Below, one piece after another: positions 1 through 7,852 of a stretch of 22,250 nt of DNA; the stretch's first letter is position 1; each line of letters starts with the position of its first letter. This stretch comes from Pseudomonadota bacterium (lineage in GTDB: Bacteria > Pseudomonadota > Alphaproteobacteria > Rhizobiales > Rhizobiaceae): NCBI GenBank assembly GCA_023419995.1, contig JAEZXF010000228.1:1-22250 (forward strand). The letters run 5' to 3'. Made by a program: the position numbers and the translations under genes. The notes below the pieces were generated by a model. It was not told the origin of the DNA. It searched no databases and saw nothing but the letters and a program-made list of their open reading frames with translations.

Positions 1-1166
1 GCCACGGGCTGCGGCGCCGGGAAGTTGGCCCGGCCGAAGGCGTTGACGGCGGGATGGTCGATGCGCGCCGAGGGCGCGGCGGCGGCCGGGAACGGCGCTG
101 CCATGGCCGCGCCGACCGAGGCGGCGGCAACCGGCATCGCGGCCGGAGGCGCGTCGTCTGCGAGCAGCCGGTGCAGCTCGTCCTCGAGGCTCAGCTCGGC
201 GGAGACAGGCTCGGCGGCAGCGGCGGCGACCGGCTCGTCGAAGCCGAAATCGGGCTCGGGAAGCGCTGCTTCCGGCTCCGGATCGTGCTCGAACTGCCCG
301 GCAGCGTAGGGCGAGGCGACGGTTGCGGCGGGCGCTGCCGGCGCGGAGGCTGCGGCAAGCTCCTTCTCGAGGAAATCGAGGTCGAACTCGGCTTCCGTGG
401 TCCACGCATCGTCCGCTTCCGCGGACGCGTCGTAGGCGACGGGCTCCTGCGCCGCAGCGGGCACGGCAGCCTGGTATGCGGGCTCGTCGTAGGCCGGTTC
501 GTCGTAGGCGCGCTCGCCGTAGGAAGACGCATCGTAGGAGGAGGCGTCGTCGGACACGGGGGCCTCATAGGCGGCGTGGACATCCGCCCCGGCCGGTTCG
601 GCTTCCGGCTCGAAGGAATGGCCGGCGAACAGCTCGCGCTCCAGCGCGTCCTCGAGATCGTCCTCCATGCCGGCGACCGACACCGGCTCGTCGTAGGGGG
701 GCTCGTCATAGACGGGCTCGTCGTAGACAGGCTCGGCGCTCGGCGCGGCGTAGCCGGCAGCCGGAGCATGGGCCTGCGCGGCCGCAGCGTCGCTCTCGCG
801 GAAGAATTCCTCGAACTCGGCGTCGAGCGAGACGGGCTCCTCGCCGGCCGGCTCGTGGCGCGCGGCTTCCATGGCAGGCTCGGCCGCGGCCGGCTCGCTG
901 CGCCAGTCGGCGACGGTCGCCTGGTCCTCGAACTCGGCGAAATCGAACTCGCCGGCCAGTTCCCTCTCGAGGTCGATGTCGAAATCGTCTTCGGCCGGGG
1001 CCGCGGCGGGCGCCGCCGCAACCGTGTGCGCGGAAGCCGGTTCGGCCTGCTCGGCAGGCTCCCGGACCCTCGGATCGTGACCCATGATGCGCGTGAGCTC
1101 CGCGAACGGATCGTTCTCGGAGAACTCCATATAATCGTCGCGCCTGTTGTGATTGGTGTCTGCCAT
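1..1166 (-). CDS. SPOR-type envelope protein, N-terminal part (runs off left edge)
   Basis: An open frame starts at the ATG whose first base is 1166 (MADTNHNRRDDYMEF) and stays open for 388 codons to the window edge, so the C-terminus is missing. A purine-rich stretch (GCGGGAAAAAGC) precedes the ATG. The visible part is acidic and rich in Ala, Pro and Glu, with no globular domain: it looks disordered. It carries two clusters of Tyr-Asp-Glu-Pro-like repeats, at residues about 145-161 and 207-231. It lies 103 bases downstream of argS on the same strand. In rhizobia the gene after argS usually encodes a SPOR-domain protein with a long disordered N-terminal part, one membrane helix and a C-terminal peptidoglycan-binding SPOR domain. 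The SPOR domain itself is not visible here, so the name rests on position and composition. Overlapping plus-strand frames are GC-driven shadows. Confidence 0.7.
   Translation of the reverse strand, partial: MADTNHNRRDDYMEFSENDPFAELTRIMGHDPRVREPAEQAEPASAHTVAAAPAAAPAEDDFDIDLERELAGEFDFAEFEDQATVADWRSEPAAAEPAMEAARHEPAGEEPVSLDAEFEEFFRESDAAAAQAHAPAAGYAAPSAEPVYDEPVYDEPPYDEPVSVAGMEDDLEDALERELFAGHSFEPEAEPAGADVHAAYEAPVSDDASSYDASSYGERAYDEPAYDEPAYQAAVPAAAQEPVAYDASAEADDAWTTEAEFDLDFLEKELAAASAPAAPAATVASPYAAGQFEHDPEPEAALPEPDFGFDEPVAAAAAEPVSAELSLEDELHRLLADDAPPAAMPVAAASVGAAMAAPFPAAAAPSARIDHPAVNAFGRANFPAPQPV
474..548 (-). repeat. Tyr-rich degenerate tandem repeat (YDASS/YDEPA)
   Basis: Within the SPOR-type protein, residues about 207-231 read as short units DDASS-YDASS-YGERA-YDEPA-YDEPA-Y. 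The DNA shows matching copies of a 15-base unit, seen on the plus strand as recurring cgtcgtagg-like cores. The five-residue period places a Tyr at each unit start. Confidence 0.75.
684..734 (-). repeat. Tandem YDEP repeat in SPOR-type protein
   Basis: Residues about 145-161 of the SPOR-type protein read EPVYDEPVYDEPPYDEP, three copies of a five-residue unit. At DNA level the 15-base unit recurs with few changes (gtcgtaggg, gtcatagac, gtcgtagac). Confidence 0.75.
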
Positions 1167-1269
1167 GCTTTTTCCCGCACTCACACTCGGTAGGACGCCG
1201 GCGACGTCACTTGGGGTTGGCCCTTACCAAGGCATTGTGGGTAAAAGGTGACGGGAAACCCGGCAGAAC

Positions 1270-3024
1270 CTAGCGCATTTCCTCGGGTGCGTCGGCCCCG
1301 ACCAGCGCCAGGCCGGATGTCAGGACATCCGCCACGGCCCGCACCAGACCCAGCCTGGCACGGGTCAATTCTGGTTCGTTAACCTTAACAAACCGTAAGT
1401 CGGGGTTGTCGGTGCCGCGATTCCAGTGGGCGTGGAAGGTCTGCGCGAGGTCGTAGAGGTAGAAGGCGAGCCGGTGCGGCTCGAGCGACTGCGCCGCAGC
1501 CTCGATCAGGCGCGGATACTCGGCGAGCTTGCGCACGAGGCCGATCTCGCCCTCCTCCGTCAGCAGATGCGCCACAGCCTTCATGTCGGCGCGGCCGGGC
1601 AGGCTGCCGAGCTGCTCGGCCGCCTGCCGGAACACGGAGTGGCAGCGCGCCGAGGCATACTGGACGTAGAAGACCGGGTTGTCCTTCGACTGCTCGGTGA
1701 CCTTGGCGAAGTCGAAGTCGAGCGGTTCGGTGTTCTTGCGGTAGAGCATCATGAAGCGGATCGGGTCGCGCCCGACCTCGTCGACCACGTCGCGCAGCGT
1801 CACGAACTCGCCCGACCGCTTCGACATGCGCACCGGCTCGCCGTCGCGGTAGAGCTTGACGAGGTTGCACAGCAGCACGGTCAGCTTCAGCCGGTTGTCG
1901 GACACGGCGTTGGCCAGCGCCTCCAGCCGCTTGACGTAGCCGCCATGGTCGGCGCCGAGCACGAAGATCAGCTCCTCGAAGCCGCGGGCGTACTTGTCCT
2001 TCATGTAGGCGACGTCGCCGGCGAAATAGGTATAGGAGCCGTCCGACTTGACCAGAGGCCGGTCCTGGTCGTCGCCGACCACGGTCGAGCGGAACAGCGT
2101 CTGCTCGCGGTCCTCCCAGTCCTCGTTCTTCTCGCCCTTGGGCGGTGGCAGCTTGCCCTTGTAGACGTGGCCCTTGATTGTGAGATCCGCGATCGCGCCG
2201 CGGATCGCCGCCGCGTTGTCGGTGTGCAGCGCCCGCTCGGAGAAGAACACCTCGTGATGGACGTTGAGCGCCGCGAGGTCCTCGCGGATCATCGCCATCA
2301 TCGCGTCGATGGTGCGGTCCTTGACGATGGCGAGCGCGTTGTCCTCGGGCATCTGGTTGAGGCCGCGCCCGAATTCCTCGGCCAGCGCCTTGCCGACCGG
2401 CACGAGGTAGTCGCCGGGGTAGAGGCCGGCGGGGATCTCGCCGATCGTCTCGCCCAGCGCCTCGCGGTAGCGCAGCATCACCGACTTCGCGAGCACGTCG
2501 ACCTGCGCGCCGGCGTCGTTGATGTAGTACTCCTTGGTCACGTCGTAGCCGGCGAAGCCCATGATGTTGGCGAGCGCGTCGCCCACCACCGCGCCGCGGC
2601 AATGGCCGACATGCATCGGTCCGGTCGGGTTGGCCGAGACGTATTCGACATTGACCTTGCGGCCGGCGCCGACGGCAGAGCGGCCGTAGTCCGCCGCGGC
2701 ATCGAGGATGTCCGCGAGGCGGGCCTGCCAGAAGCCGTCGGCGAGCCTGAGGTTGACGAAGCCCGGCCCGGCCACCTCGCCGGCGGCGACATGGGGAGCG
2801 GCGCGCCGCGCCGCCGCGATCTTCTCGGCCAGGGCGCGCGGGTTCTCGCCCACCGCCTTGGCCAGCACCATCGCCGCGTTGGTGGCGAGGTCGCCGTGGC
2901 TGGCGTCGCGCGGCGGCTCGACGGCGAGCCGGGAGAAATCGAGCGCCCCGCCCTCCTTCGGCTCCAGGCCGAGCGTCTCTATCGCCGCGATGATGCGCGA
3001 GGAAAACTGCGCGAAGATGTTCAT
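1270..3024 (-). CDS. argS: Arginyl-tRNA synthetase
   Basis: Class I aminoacyl-tRNA synthetase that charges tRNA-Arg in the cytoplasm. The protein is 584 residues, normal for the family. An N-terminal Arg-tRNA-synthetase additional domain (about 1-90) is followed by the catalytic domain with the HIGH-type motif HVGH at 138-141 inside [30 protein letters not shown] lies near 357-366, and the KMSKS-type loop is MSKRSG at 400-405. The C-terminal DALR anticodon-binding domain includes ARCHSVFRQ and ends at EEMR. A longer frame reaches back to 3132, but the ATG at 3024 ([11 protein letters not shown]) matches where the family begins, and the extension overlaps the dgt stop at 3107. It sits 82 bases downstream of dgt and upstream of the SPOR-type gene, probably in one transcription unit. 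Confidence 0.97.
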   Translation of the reverse strand: MNIFAQFSSRIIAAIETLGLEPKEGGALDFSRLAVEPPRDASHGDLATNAAMVLAKAVGENPRALAEKIAAARRAAPHVAAGEVAGPGFVNLRLADGFWQARLADILDAAADYGRSAVGAGRKVNVEYVSANPTGPMHVGHCRGAVVGDALANIMGFAGYDVTKEYYINDAGAQVDVLAKSVMLRYREALGETIGEIPAGLYPGDYLVPVGKALAEEFGRGLNQMPEDNALAIVKDRTIDAMMAMIREDLAALNVHHEVFFSERALHTDNAAAIRGAIADLTIKGHVYKGKLPPPKGEKNEDWEDREQTLFRSTVVGDDQDRPLVKSDGSYTYFAGDVAYMKDKYARGFEELIFVLGADHGGYVKRLEALANAVSDNRLKLTVLLCNLVKLYRDGEPVRMSKRSGEFVTLRDVVDEVGRDPIRFMMLYRKNTEPLDFDFAKVTEQSKDNPVFYVQYASARCHSVFRQAAEQLGSLPGRADMKAVAHLLTEEGEIGLVRKLAEYPRLIEAAAQSLEPHRLAFYLYDLAQTFHAHWNRGTDNPDLRFVKVNEPELTRARLGLVRAVADVLTSGLALVGADAPEEMR

Positions 3025-3106
3025 GTCGTACCTGCCCGGACCGGGACTGGGATAGCCCAGAATGTGGAAAGCGAGGTTGAAAACCTCGCCGGAACTGGTG
3101 CTTCGC

Positions 3107-4321
3107 CTAACCCAATTCCGGAGTCCGGTCAAACAGGCGCCGGTGCTCCTTGATGGCGTAGGTGTCGGTCATGCCGGCGATGAAATCGGCGACGTAGCGT
3201 GCCCGCCCGGCCTCGTCCGCCTGCGCGACCTCCGCGCCGTGCCCCTCCGGCAGGTCGCCGGGAGCCGCGAAATAGCGGGTGAAAAGGTCGTGCACGATCT
3301 GGTCCGCCCCCTCGCGCGCGGCCATGACGCTGGGGTGGCGATAGAGGTTGGCGTAGAGGAAGGTCTTGAGCTCCGTCTCGGCCGCCGCCATCCCCGCGGA
3401 GAAGGCGACGACGGGCCGGCCGGCATTGTGGATGTCGGCCGGGCTCTGCGGGTCCAGCTCCTCGATGGCGCGCTGCGCCGTCGCGATCGCATCCTCGACC
3501 ATGGCGGTGATCTGGCGGCGCATCAGCTCGTGGCCGGTGCGCACGGCGTCGAGCCCGGGATAGCGCTGGCGCACCGCAGCGAGGATGCCGGCCGGCAGCG
3601 CCACCGCCTCCAGCATGTCGAGCGTCAGCAGGCCGGCGCGCAGGCCGTCGTCGATGTCGTGCGTGTCGTAGGCGATGTCGTCGGCGATCGCCGCCGCCTG
3701 CGCCTCGACCGAGGCGTAGCGGTCGAGCTCCAGGTCGAAGCGCGCGCTGAAGCTGCGGATCGTTTCCGGCACCTCCCCCTTCAGCGCCCTGCCCTGCGCG
3801 TCGGTCAGCGGCCCGTTGTGCTTGGCCAGCCCCTCGAGCGTCTCCCAGGTCAGGTTCAGCCCGTCGAACTCGGCATAGCGCCGTTCCAGCCGGGTGACGA
3901 TCCGGAGCGACTGGGCGTTGTGGTCGAAGCCGCCCCACCGGCGCACCAGCGCGTCGAGCGTCTCCTCGCCGGTGTGGCCGAAGGGGGTGTGACCGAAATC
4001 GTGGACGAGCGCGATCGCCTCGGCGAGGTCCTCGTCGGCGCGCAGCGCCCGGGCGATGGCGCGGGCGATCTGCGCCACCTCGATCGTGTGGGTCAGTCGC
4101 GTGCGGTAGTGGTCGCCCTCGTGGGCGATGAAGACCTGCGTCTTGTGCTTCAGCCGGCGGAACGCCGTCGAGTGGATGATGCGGTCGCGGTCGCGCTGGA
4201 ACGGCGTGCGGGTCGGGCTTTCCGGCTCGGGATAGAGGCGGCCGCGCGACAGCGCCGGGTCGCAGGCATAGGGCGCGCGCGGCCGGTAGCCGAAGCCTAT
4301 GCGGTCGAACGATGTCGGCAC
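3107..4321 (-). CDS. dgt: dGTPase-like dNTP triphosphohydrolase (HD domain)
   Basis: Predicted to hydrolyse dNTPs to deoxynucleoside and tripolyphosphate. The product, 404 residues from the chosen start, has the HD-domain metal ligands in order: H78 (HYRTRLTHT), H107-D108 ([12 protein letters not shown]) and a distal Asp pair, 214-215 ([14 protein letters not shown]). The opening [20 protein letters not shown] is the family signature. I chose the GTG at 4321 because AGGGAG lies 6 bases upstream and close relatives begin just before the IGFGYR segment. An in-frame ATG at 4348 with poorer Shine-Dalgarno context would add 9 residues, and the frame extends to 4435. It is divergent from erpA and leads into argS. 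The alphaproteobacterial subgroup is called dGTPase-like because substrate preference among dNTPs is not fixed by sequence. Confidence 0.93.
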   Translation of the reverse strand: MPTSFDRIGFGYRPRAPYACDPALSRGRLYPEPESPTRTPFQRDRDRIIHSTAFRRLKHKTQVFIAHEGDHYRTRLTHTIEVAQIARAIARALRADEDLAEAIALVHDFGHTPFGHTGEETLDALVRRWGGFDHNAQSLRIVTRLERRYAEFDGLNLTWETLEGLAKHNGPLTDAQGRALKGEVPETIRSFSARFDLELDRYASVEAQAAAIADDIAYDTHDIDDGLRAGLLTLDMLEAVALPAGILAAVRQRYPGLDAVRTGHELMRRQITAMVEDAIATAQRAIEELDPQSPADIHNAGRPVVAFSAGMAAAETELKTFLYANLYRHPSVMAAREGADQIVHDLFTRYFAAPGDLPEGHGAEVAQADEAGRARYVADFIAGMTDTYAIKEHRRLFDRTPELG

Positions 4322-4451
4322 GTTGCGCTCCCTGTCGCCTTGAAGCATGCCTGCCGAGAGCGGGACCGGCTTCGGCCGGCGGCATGCGCGGGAACCAAGA
4401 CCTAGCGCGCGGCAGGCGAATCCGGAAGGCCGCACCCGCGCCTGCGACGTG

Positions 4452-4481
4452 TTGACTTGCCCCTTGCGGGTTCATACCTAT
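4452..4481 (+). promoter_or_regulatory. Candidate promoter of erpA
   Basis: TTGACT at 4452-4457 matches the -35 consensus in five of six positions. About 17 bases later lies an AT-rich TACCTAT, a poor -10 match. It sits 30 bases before the erpA start, between the divergent dgt and erpA. Only the -35 is convincing. Confidence 0.4.
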
Positions 4482-4510
4482 TGGCAGGATGCGAACGCAA
4501 GGTGACCGCC

Positions 4511-4861
4511 ATGGGCGTCGATGCGAAGACTGAGATGAAGGGCGTCGAGGTGAGCGAGGCCGCGGCGCGCAAGATCGCCGCCCTTTTGGCCGGCGAGCCG
4601 GACAAGATCGGCCTGCGCGTCGCCGTCGAGGGCGGCGGCTGCTCGGGCTTCTCCTACATCATGGACCTGACCGGCACGAAGAACGACGACGACGTCGTGA
4701 TCGAGCGCGACGGCGCGCGCGTGCTGATTGACGACCTGTCGCTGGTCTATATGGGCGGCTCGGTGATCGACTTCGTCGACGACCTGATGGGCCAGTCGTT
4801 CCAGATCAGGAACCCCAATGCCGTCGCCTCGTGCGGCTGCGGCACCTCGTTCTCGATCTGA
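4511..4861 (+). CDS. erpA: A-type iron-sulfur cluster carrier (HesB/IscA/ErpA family)
   Basis: Small scaffold/carrier that passes Fe-S clusters to client enzymes. The protein is 116 residues from the ATG at 4511 (MGVDAKTEMKGVEV), preceded by AAGGTGA with good spacing; the frame is open back to 4457 but that part has no family similarity. The three ligand cysteines are C44 in GGGCSGFSY and C108 and C110 in the C-terminal SCGCGTSFSI, the family signature. It is a single-gene unit: divergent from dgt, with its own promoter candidate, and closed by a strong terminator at 4886-4917. In rhizobia this copy, next to dgt, is usually annotated as an iron-sulfur insertion protein of the ErpA type; IscA and SufA are not excluded from sequence alone. 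Confidence 0.92.
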   Translation: MGVDAKTEMKGVEVSEAAARKIAALLAGEPDKIGLRVAVEGGGCSGFSYIMDLTGTKNDDDVVIERDGARVLIDDLSLVYMGGSVIDFVDDLMGQSFQIRNPNAVASCGCGTSFSI

Positions 4862-4885
4862 CGCCTTCCCCTCCCGAATCGAAAG

Positions 4886-4917
4886 AGGCCGGCGCGAAGC
4901 CGGCCTTTTCGTTTCTT
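4886..4917 (+). terminator. Rho-independent terminator after erpA, possibly bidirectional
   Basis: Perfect 8-bp stem AGGCCGGC (4886-4893) / GCCGGCCT (4899-4906) with loop GCGAA, followed by TTTTCGTTTCTT. It starts 25 bases after the erpA stop. An A-rich GAAAG on its left could give a short U-run in the other direction for the convergent permease, which stops at 4936. Confidence 0.88.
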
Positions 4918-4935
4918 CTCCGTCAGGCCCCTCCC

Positions 4936-6423
4936 TCAGGCCTCGGCCGCCATCGCCGCCTCGCGCAGGTCCTCGGCGTCGCCGGTGGCGCCGTTGAAGA
5001 CGAGGTTGAGCGCGACCGCCGCGATCGAGGCGAGCAGGATGCCGGAATCGACCAGCGGCCCGATGGCCTTGGGCAGCCAGATATGGAAGTCGGGCGCGAC
5101 GACCGGGATCATGCCGAAGCCGAGCGAGATCGCCACCACGAACAGGTTGTTGCGGTTGCCCTTGAAGTCCACCGCCGACAGGATGCGGATGCCGGTGGCC
5201 GCGACCATGCCGAACATGACGATGCCCGCGCCGCCCAGCACCACGGTGGGCAGCGCCTCGACCAGCGCGCCCATCTTCGGGATCAGCCCCAGCGCCACCA
5301 TGATGACGCCGCCGGCGACGCAGACGAAGCGGCTGCGCACGCCGGTGACGCCGACGAGCCCGACGTTCTGCGAGAAGCTGGTGTAGGGGAAGGTGTTGAA
5401 GACGCCGCCGAGCACGGTGCCGAGGCCGTCCATGCGCAGGCCGGCCGACAGCATCGGCTGCGTCACCTTCCTGCCGGTCATCTCGCCCAGCGCCAGGAAC
5501 ATGCCGGTCGATTCGATCATCACCACGATCATCACCAGCACCATGGTGACGATCAGGATGGGGTCGAAGATCGGCGCCCCGAAGTGGAACGGCATGATCG
5601 GCGCGAACCACGCCGCGTTGGCCACCTTCTCGAAATGCATCATGCCGAGCGAGGCGGCGACGATGCCGCCGAAGACGATGCCGACCAGCACCGCAATGTT
5701 GGACAGGAAGCCCCTTGCGTAGCGCGCCACGCCGATGATGACGGCTAGCACGGCGAGCGACAGCACGATGTTGGAGAACGGCGCATAGGCAGCGTTCGGC
5801 ACGCTCGGCGCGAGCGCGAGGCCGGGCGGAACCGCCGGCAGCGCCGACCCGGCCGCCTCCGCGGCCTCCCTGACCGAGGCGAGCCACGCCGCGTGGTCGG
5901 GATTGACCAGCTTCGGCGCGGTCGGGCCGACCGGCAGGCCGAAGATCCAGTTGATGCCGATCTTCATCAGCGTCACGCCGATGACGAGGATGATCGTGCC
6001 CGTCACCACCGGCGGGAAAAGGCGCAGCATGCGGCTGACGAAGGGCGCGATCAGCACGGTGATGATGCCGGCGCCGATGATGGCGCCGAAGATCATGCGG
6101 GCCCCCTCGTGGCCTGGATTGGCGACCGCCATCGACACCATCGGCCCGACGGCGGCGAAGGTGACGCCCATCATCACCGGCAGCTTGATGCCGAACCATT
6201 GCGTCGCGCCCATCGACTGCAGGATGGAGACGATGCCGCAGACGAACAGGTCGGCCGAGATCAGGAATGCGACGTCGGCGGGCTCCAGTTGCAGCGCCCG
6301 CCCGACGATCAGCGGCACGGCGATGGCGCCGGCATACATGACCAGGACATGCTGCAGGCCGAGCGTGAACAGGCGCGGCGCCGGCAGCATCTCGTCGACG
6401 GGATGCGTCGATGTGATTGACAT
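4936..6423 (-). CDS. NCS2-family purine (xanthine/uric acid-type) permease
   Basis: Integral inner-membrane nucleobase:cation symporter, 495 residues, with about 14 hydrophobic segments. Residues equivalent to those studied in E. coli XanQ appear present: H25 in the first helix (GLQHVLVMY), E304 in MIESTGMF, D332 in MDGLG, and the NCS2 signature NTFPYTSFSQNVGLVGVTG with Q352-N353. A polar insert at about residues 167-212 is typical of the xanthine/uric acid branch (XanP, PbuX, UacT) rather than UraA. The exact substrate cannot be read from sequence. The ATG at 6423 follows a strong GGGGGAGGAG ribosome site at short spacing. It is divergent from xth and convergent with erpA. No purine-catabolic gene is adjacent in the window. 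The leader carries a stable hairpin described separately. Confidence 0.93.
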   Translation of the reverse strand: MSITSTHPVDEMLPAPRLFTLGLQHVLVMYAGAIAVPLIVGRALQLEPADVAFLISADLFVCGIVSILQSMGATQWFGIKLPVMMGVTFAAVGPMVSMAVANPGHEGARMIFGAIIGAGIITVLIAPFVSRMLRLFPPVVTGTIILVIGVTLMKIGINWIFGLPVGPTAPKLVNPDHAAWLASVREAAEAAGSALPAVPPGLALAPSVPNAAYAPFSNIVLSLAVLAVIIGVARYARGFLSNIAVLVGIVFGGIVAASLGMMHFEKVANAAWFAPIMPFHFGAPIFDPILIVTMVLVMIVVMIESTGMFLALGEMTGRKVTQPMLSAGLRMDGLGTVLGGVFNTFPYTSFSQNVGLVGVTGVRSRFVCVAGGVIMVALGLIPKMGALVEALPTVVLGGAGIVMFGMVAATGIRILSAVDFKGNRNNLFVVAISLGFGMIPVVAPDFHIWLPKAIGPLVDSGILLASIAAVALNLVFNGATGDAEDLREAAMAAEA

Positions 6424-6439
6424 TATTTTCTCCTCCCCC

Positions 6440-6476
6440 GCGAAACAGCCCGGAAGCGGGTTCCCCCGGCTGTCGC
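6440..6476 (-). promoter_or_regulatory. Leader hairpin just upstream of the purine permease ribosome site
   Basis: On the minus strand GCG plus ACAGCC (6476-6468 side) pairs with GGCTGT plus CGC (6450-6440 side), enclosing an inner GGAA/TTCC stem with an asymmetric GGG internal loop. Its 3' edge touches the G-rich ribosome site (GGGGGAGGAG) of the permease. Position and form suggest control of translation. A purine-sensing riboswitch (for example the xanthine-binding NMT1 class known upstream of NCS2 genes) is possible, but I cannot verify the consensus. Confidence 0.45.
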
Positions 6477-6487
6477 AATGGTGCAGG

Positions 6488-6517
6488 ATTGTCTCGATCC
6501 GCCCGGCAGACCATCAA
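6488..6517 (-). promoter_or_regulatory. Candidate promoter of the purine permease
   Basis: On the minus strand TTGATG (6517-6512) and GACAAT (6493-6488) match the -35 and -10 boxes in four of six positions each, with an 18-base spacer. This would put the transcript start near 6481, about 5 bases before the leader hairpin. Confidence 0.35.
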
Positions 6518-6546
6518 GAACTGTTTGAAATACTTGTGAGCGTTTC

Positions 6547-7332
6547 ATGAAAATCGCGACCTGGAACATCAACGGCGTGCGCGCGCGCATCGACAACCTG
6601 CTGCACTGGCTGAAGGAGAGCGGGCCGGACATCGTCTGCCTTCAGGAGATCAAGACGCAGGACGACGGCTTTCCCCGCCTCGAGATCGAGGCGCTGGGCT
6701 ATCACGTCGAGACGCACGGCCAGAAGGGGTTCAACGGCGTCGCCATCCTGTCGAGGATGCGGTTCGACGAGGTCAACCGCGGCCTGCCGGGCGACGACGG
6801 CGACGACCAGGCGCGCTTCATCGAGGGGGTGTTCTCGACCGCCAGCGGTGCGCTGCGCGTCGTCTCGCTCTACCTGCCCAACGGCAACCCGGTCAGCGAG
6901 GAGCGCAAGTTCGGCTACAAGCTCGCCTGGATGAAGCGGCTGGAGGACTGGGCGCTCGCGCGCCTTTCGCTCGAGGAGCCGCTGGTGCTGGCCGGCGACT
7001 ACAACGTCATTCCCCAGCCCATCGACGCGAAGAACCCGGCCGAGTGGGTCAACGACGCGCTCTACCAGCCCGAAAGCCGCGGCGCGCTGCGCCGGCTGGA
7101 ATATCTCGGCTTCACCGACGCCGCCCGCGCCGTCACCGACGAGCAGGTCTTCACCTTCTGGGACTACCAGGCCGGCGCCTGGCAGAAGAACAACGGCATC
7201 CGCATCGACCACCTGATGCTGTCGCCCGAGGCCGCCAACCTGCTCGCCGCCGCATCGGTCGAGAAGCACGTGCGCGCCTGGGAGAAGCCGTCGGACCACG
7301 TGCCGGCGGTGGCCGAGCTCAGGCTGAACTGA
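6547..7332 (+). CDS. xth: Exodeoxyribonuclease III (AP endonuclease)
   Basis: Base-excision repair enzyme of the exonuclease III / EEP-fold family that cleaves at abasic sites and has 3' exonuclease activity. The length of 261 residues is typical. Catalytic residues sit at the E. coli positions: N7 in TWNINGVR, E34 in CLQEIKT, D151 and N153 in GDYNV, D221 in RIDHLML, and the terminal D250-H251 in KPSDHVP. The ATG at 6547 begins with the family MKIATWNING; the upstream purine-rich stretch GTGAGCG is only a modest ribosome site. The gene is divergent from the permease and followed after 46 bases by a DUF3995 gene on the same strand. Confidence 0.95.
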   Translation: MKIATWNINGVRARIDNLLHWLKESGPDIVCLQEIKTQDDGFPRLEIEALGYHVETHGQKGFNGVAILSRMRFDEVNRGLPGDDGDDQARFIEGVFSTASGALRVVSLYLPNGNPVSEERKFGYKLAWMKRLEDWALARLSLEEPLVLAGDYNVIPQPIDAKNPAEWVNDALYQPESRGALRRLEYLGFTDAARAVTDEQVFTFWDYQAGAWQKNNGIRIDHLMLSPEAANLLAAASVEKHVRAWEKPSDHVPAVAELRLN

Positions 7333-7378
7333 AGGCGGACCGTCCGTTCGACCGCCGCAGCGTGCGGGACCCCATCCG

Positions 7379-7810
7379 ATGCAGATGATCGCCGTCCTCG
7401 CCTCGACCGTTCTCGGCGCGATCGCCGCGCTCCACGTCTACTGGGGGCTGGGAGGCGTGTGGCCGGGAACCGACCCGGCAAGCTGCGCCCGCGCCGTCGC
7501 CGGCTTCAGGGGCATCGACCGGATGCCGCCGGCCGGCGCATGCCTCGCGGTCGCCGCCGGGCTTGCGGCGATCGCCCTCCTCAGCCTGTCGCTCGCGGGC
7601 GCGGTGATGCTTCCCCTGCCGGTCAATGCCGTCCGGGGCGCGGTCCTGCTCGCCGGGCTGGTCCTCGTCGCTCGGGGAGCCATCGGCTTCACCGCCTTCT
7701 GGCGGAGGATCACGCCCGAAATGCCCTTTGCCCGCAACGACATGCGGTGGTTTTCTCCACTGTGCCTGGTCGTGGGCGCGGGCCTTCTGGGCGTGGCCCT
7801 CTCGGGATGA
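7379..7810 (+). CDS. DUF3995 integral membrane protein
   Basis: 143-residue protein of unknown function with about four hydrophobic helices (roughly residues 4-22, 52-72, 84-104, 125-142). It shows the family hallmarks HVYWGLGGVWPG at 19-30 and, near the C-terminus, FARNDMRWFSPLCL, where relatives have YSPLCL. It starts at ATG 7379, with a second ATG at 7385; GCGGGA lies about 10 bases upstream. It follows xth by 46 bases and is probably read from the xth transcript. It ends facing exoR, which is convergent. No biochemical role is known to me for this family. Confidence 0.82.
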   Translation: MQMIAVLASTVLGAIAALHVYWGLGGVWPGTDPASCARAVAGFRGIDRMPPAGACLAVAAGLAAIALLSLSLAGAVMLPLPVNAVRGAVLLAGLVLVARGAIGFTAFWRRITPEMPFARNDMRWFSPLCLVVGAGLLGVALSG

Positions 7811-7837
7811 TCGGGAAAGCAGGCGGGTCGCCGGGCG

Positions 7838-7852
7838 GCGCGGAAGCCGCGC
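7838..7852. terminator. GC-rich hairpin between convergent DUF3995 and exoR genes
   Basis: GCGCGG-AAG-CCGCGC is a perfect 6-bp hairpin immediately beyond the exoR stop and 28 bases beyond the DUF3995 stop. There is no U-run on either strand, so it is only a weak terminator candidate. Confidence 0.3.

Noticed and set aside
54..1193. Plus-strand frame of 379 codons rich in Gly, Arg and Val
   Set aside because: Antisense to the SPOR-type gene; the repeats in its translation only mirror the YDEP repeats on the other strand.
3025..3132. Longer argS start
   Set aside because: The 36 extra residues are unlike the family, overlap dgt and are less likely than the ATG at 3024.
1426..3153. 575-codon plus-strand frame
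   Set aside because: Antisense to argS, which has all class I synthetase motifs.
4478..6517. 679-codon minus-strand frame across erpA and the permease
   Set aside because: It overlaps two well-supported genes in other frames; its translation is Arg/Ala/Gly-rich without hydrophobic segments or motifs.
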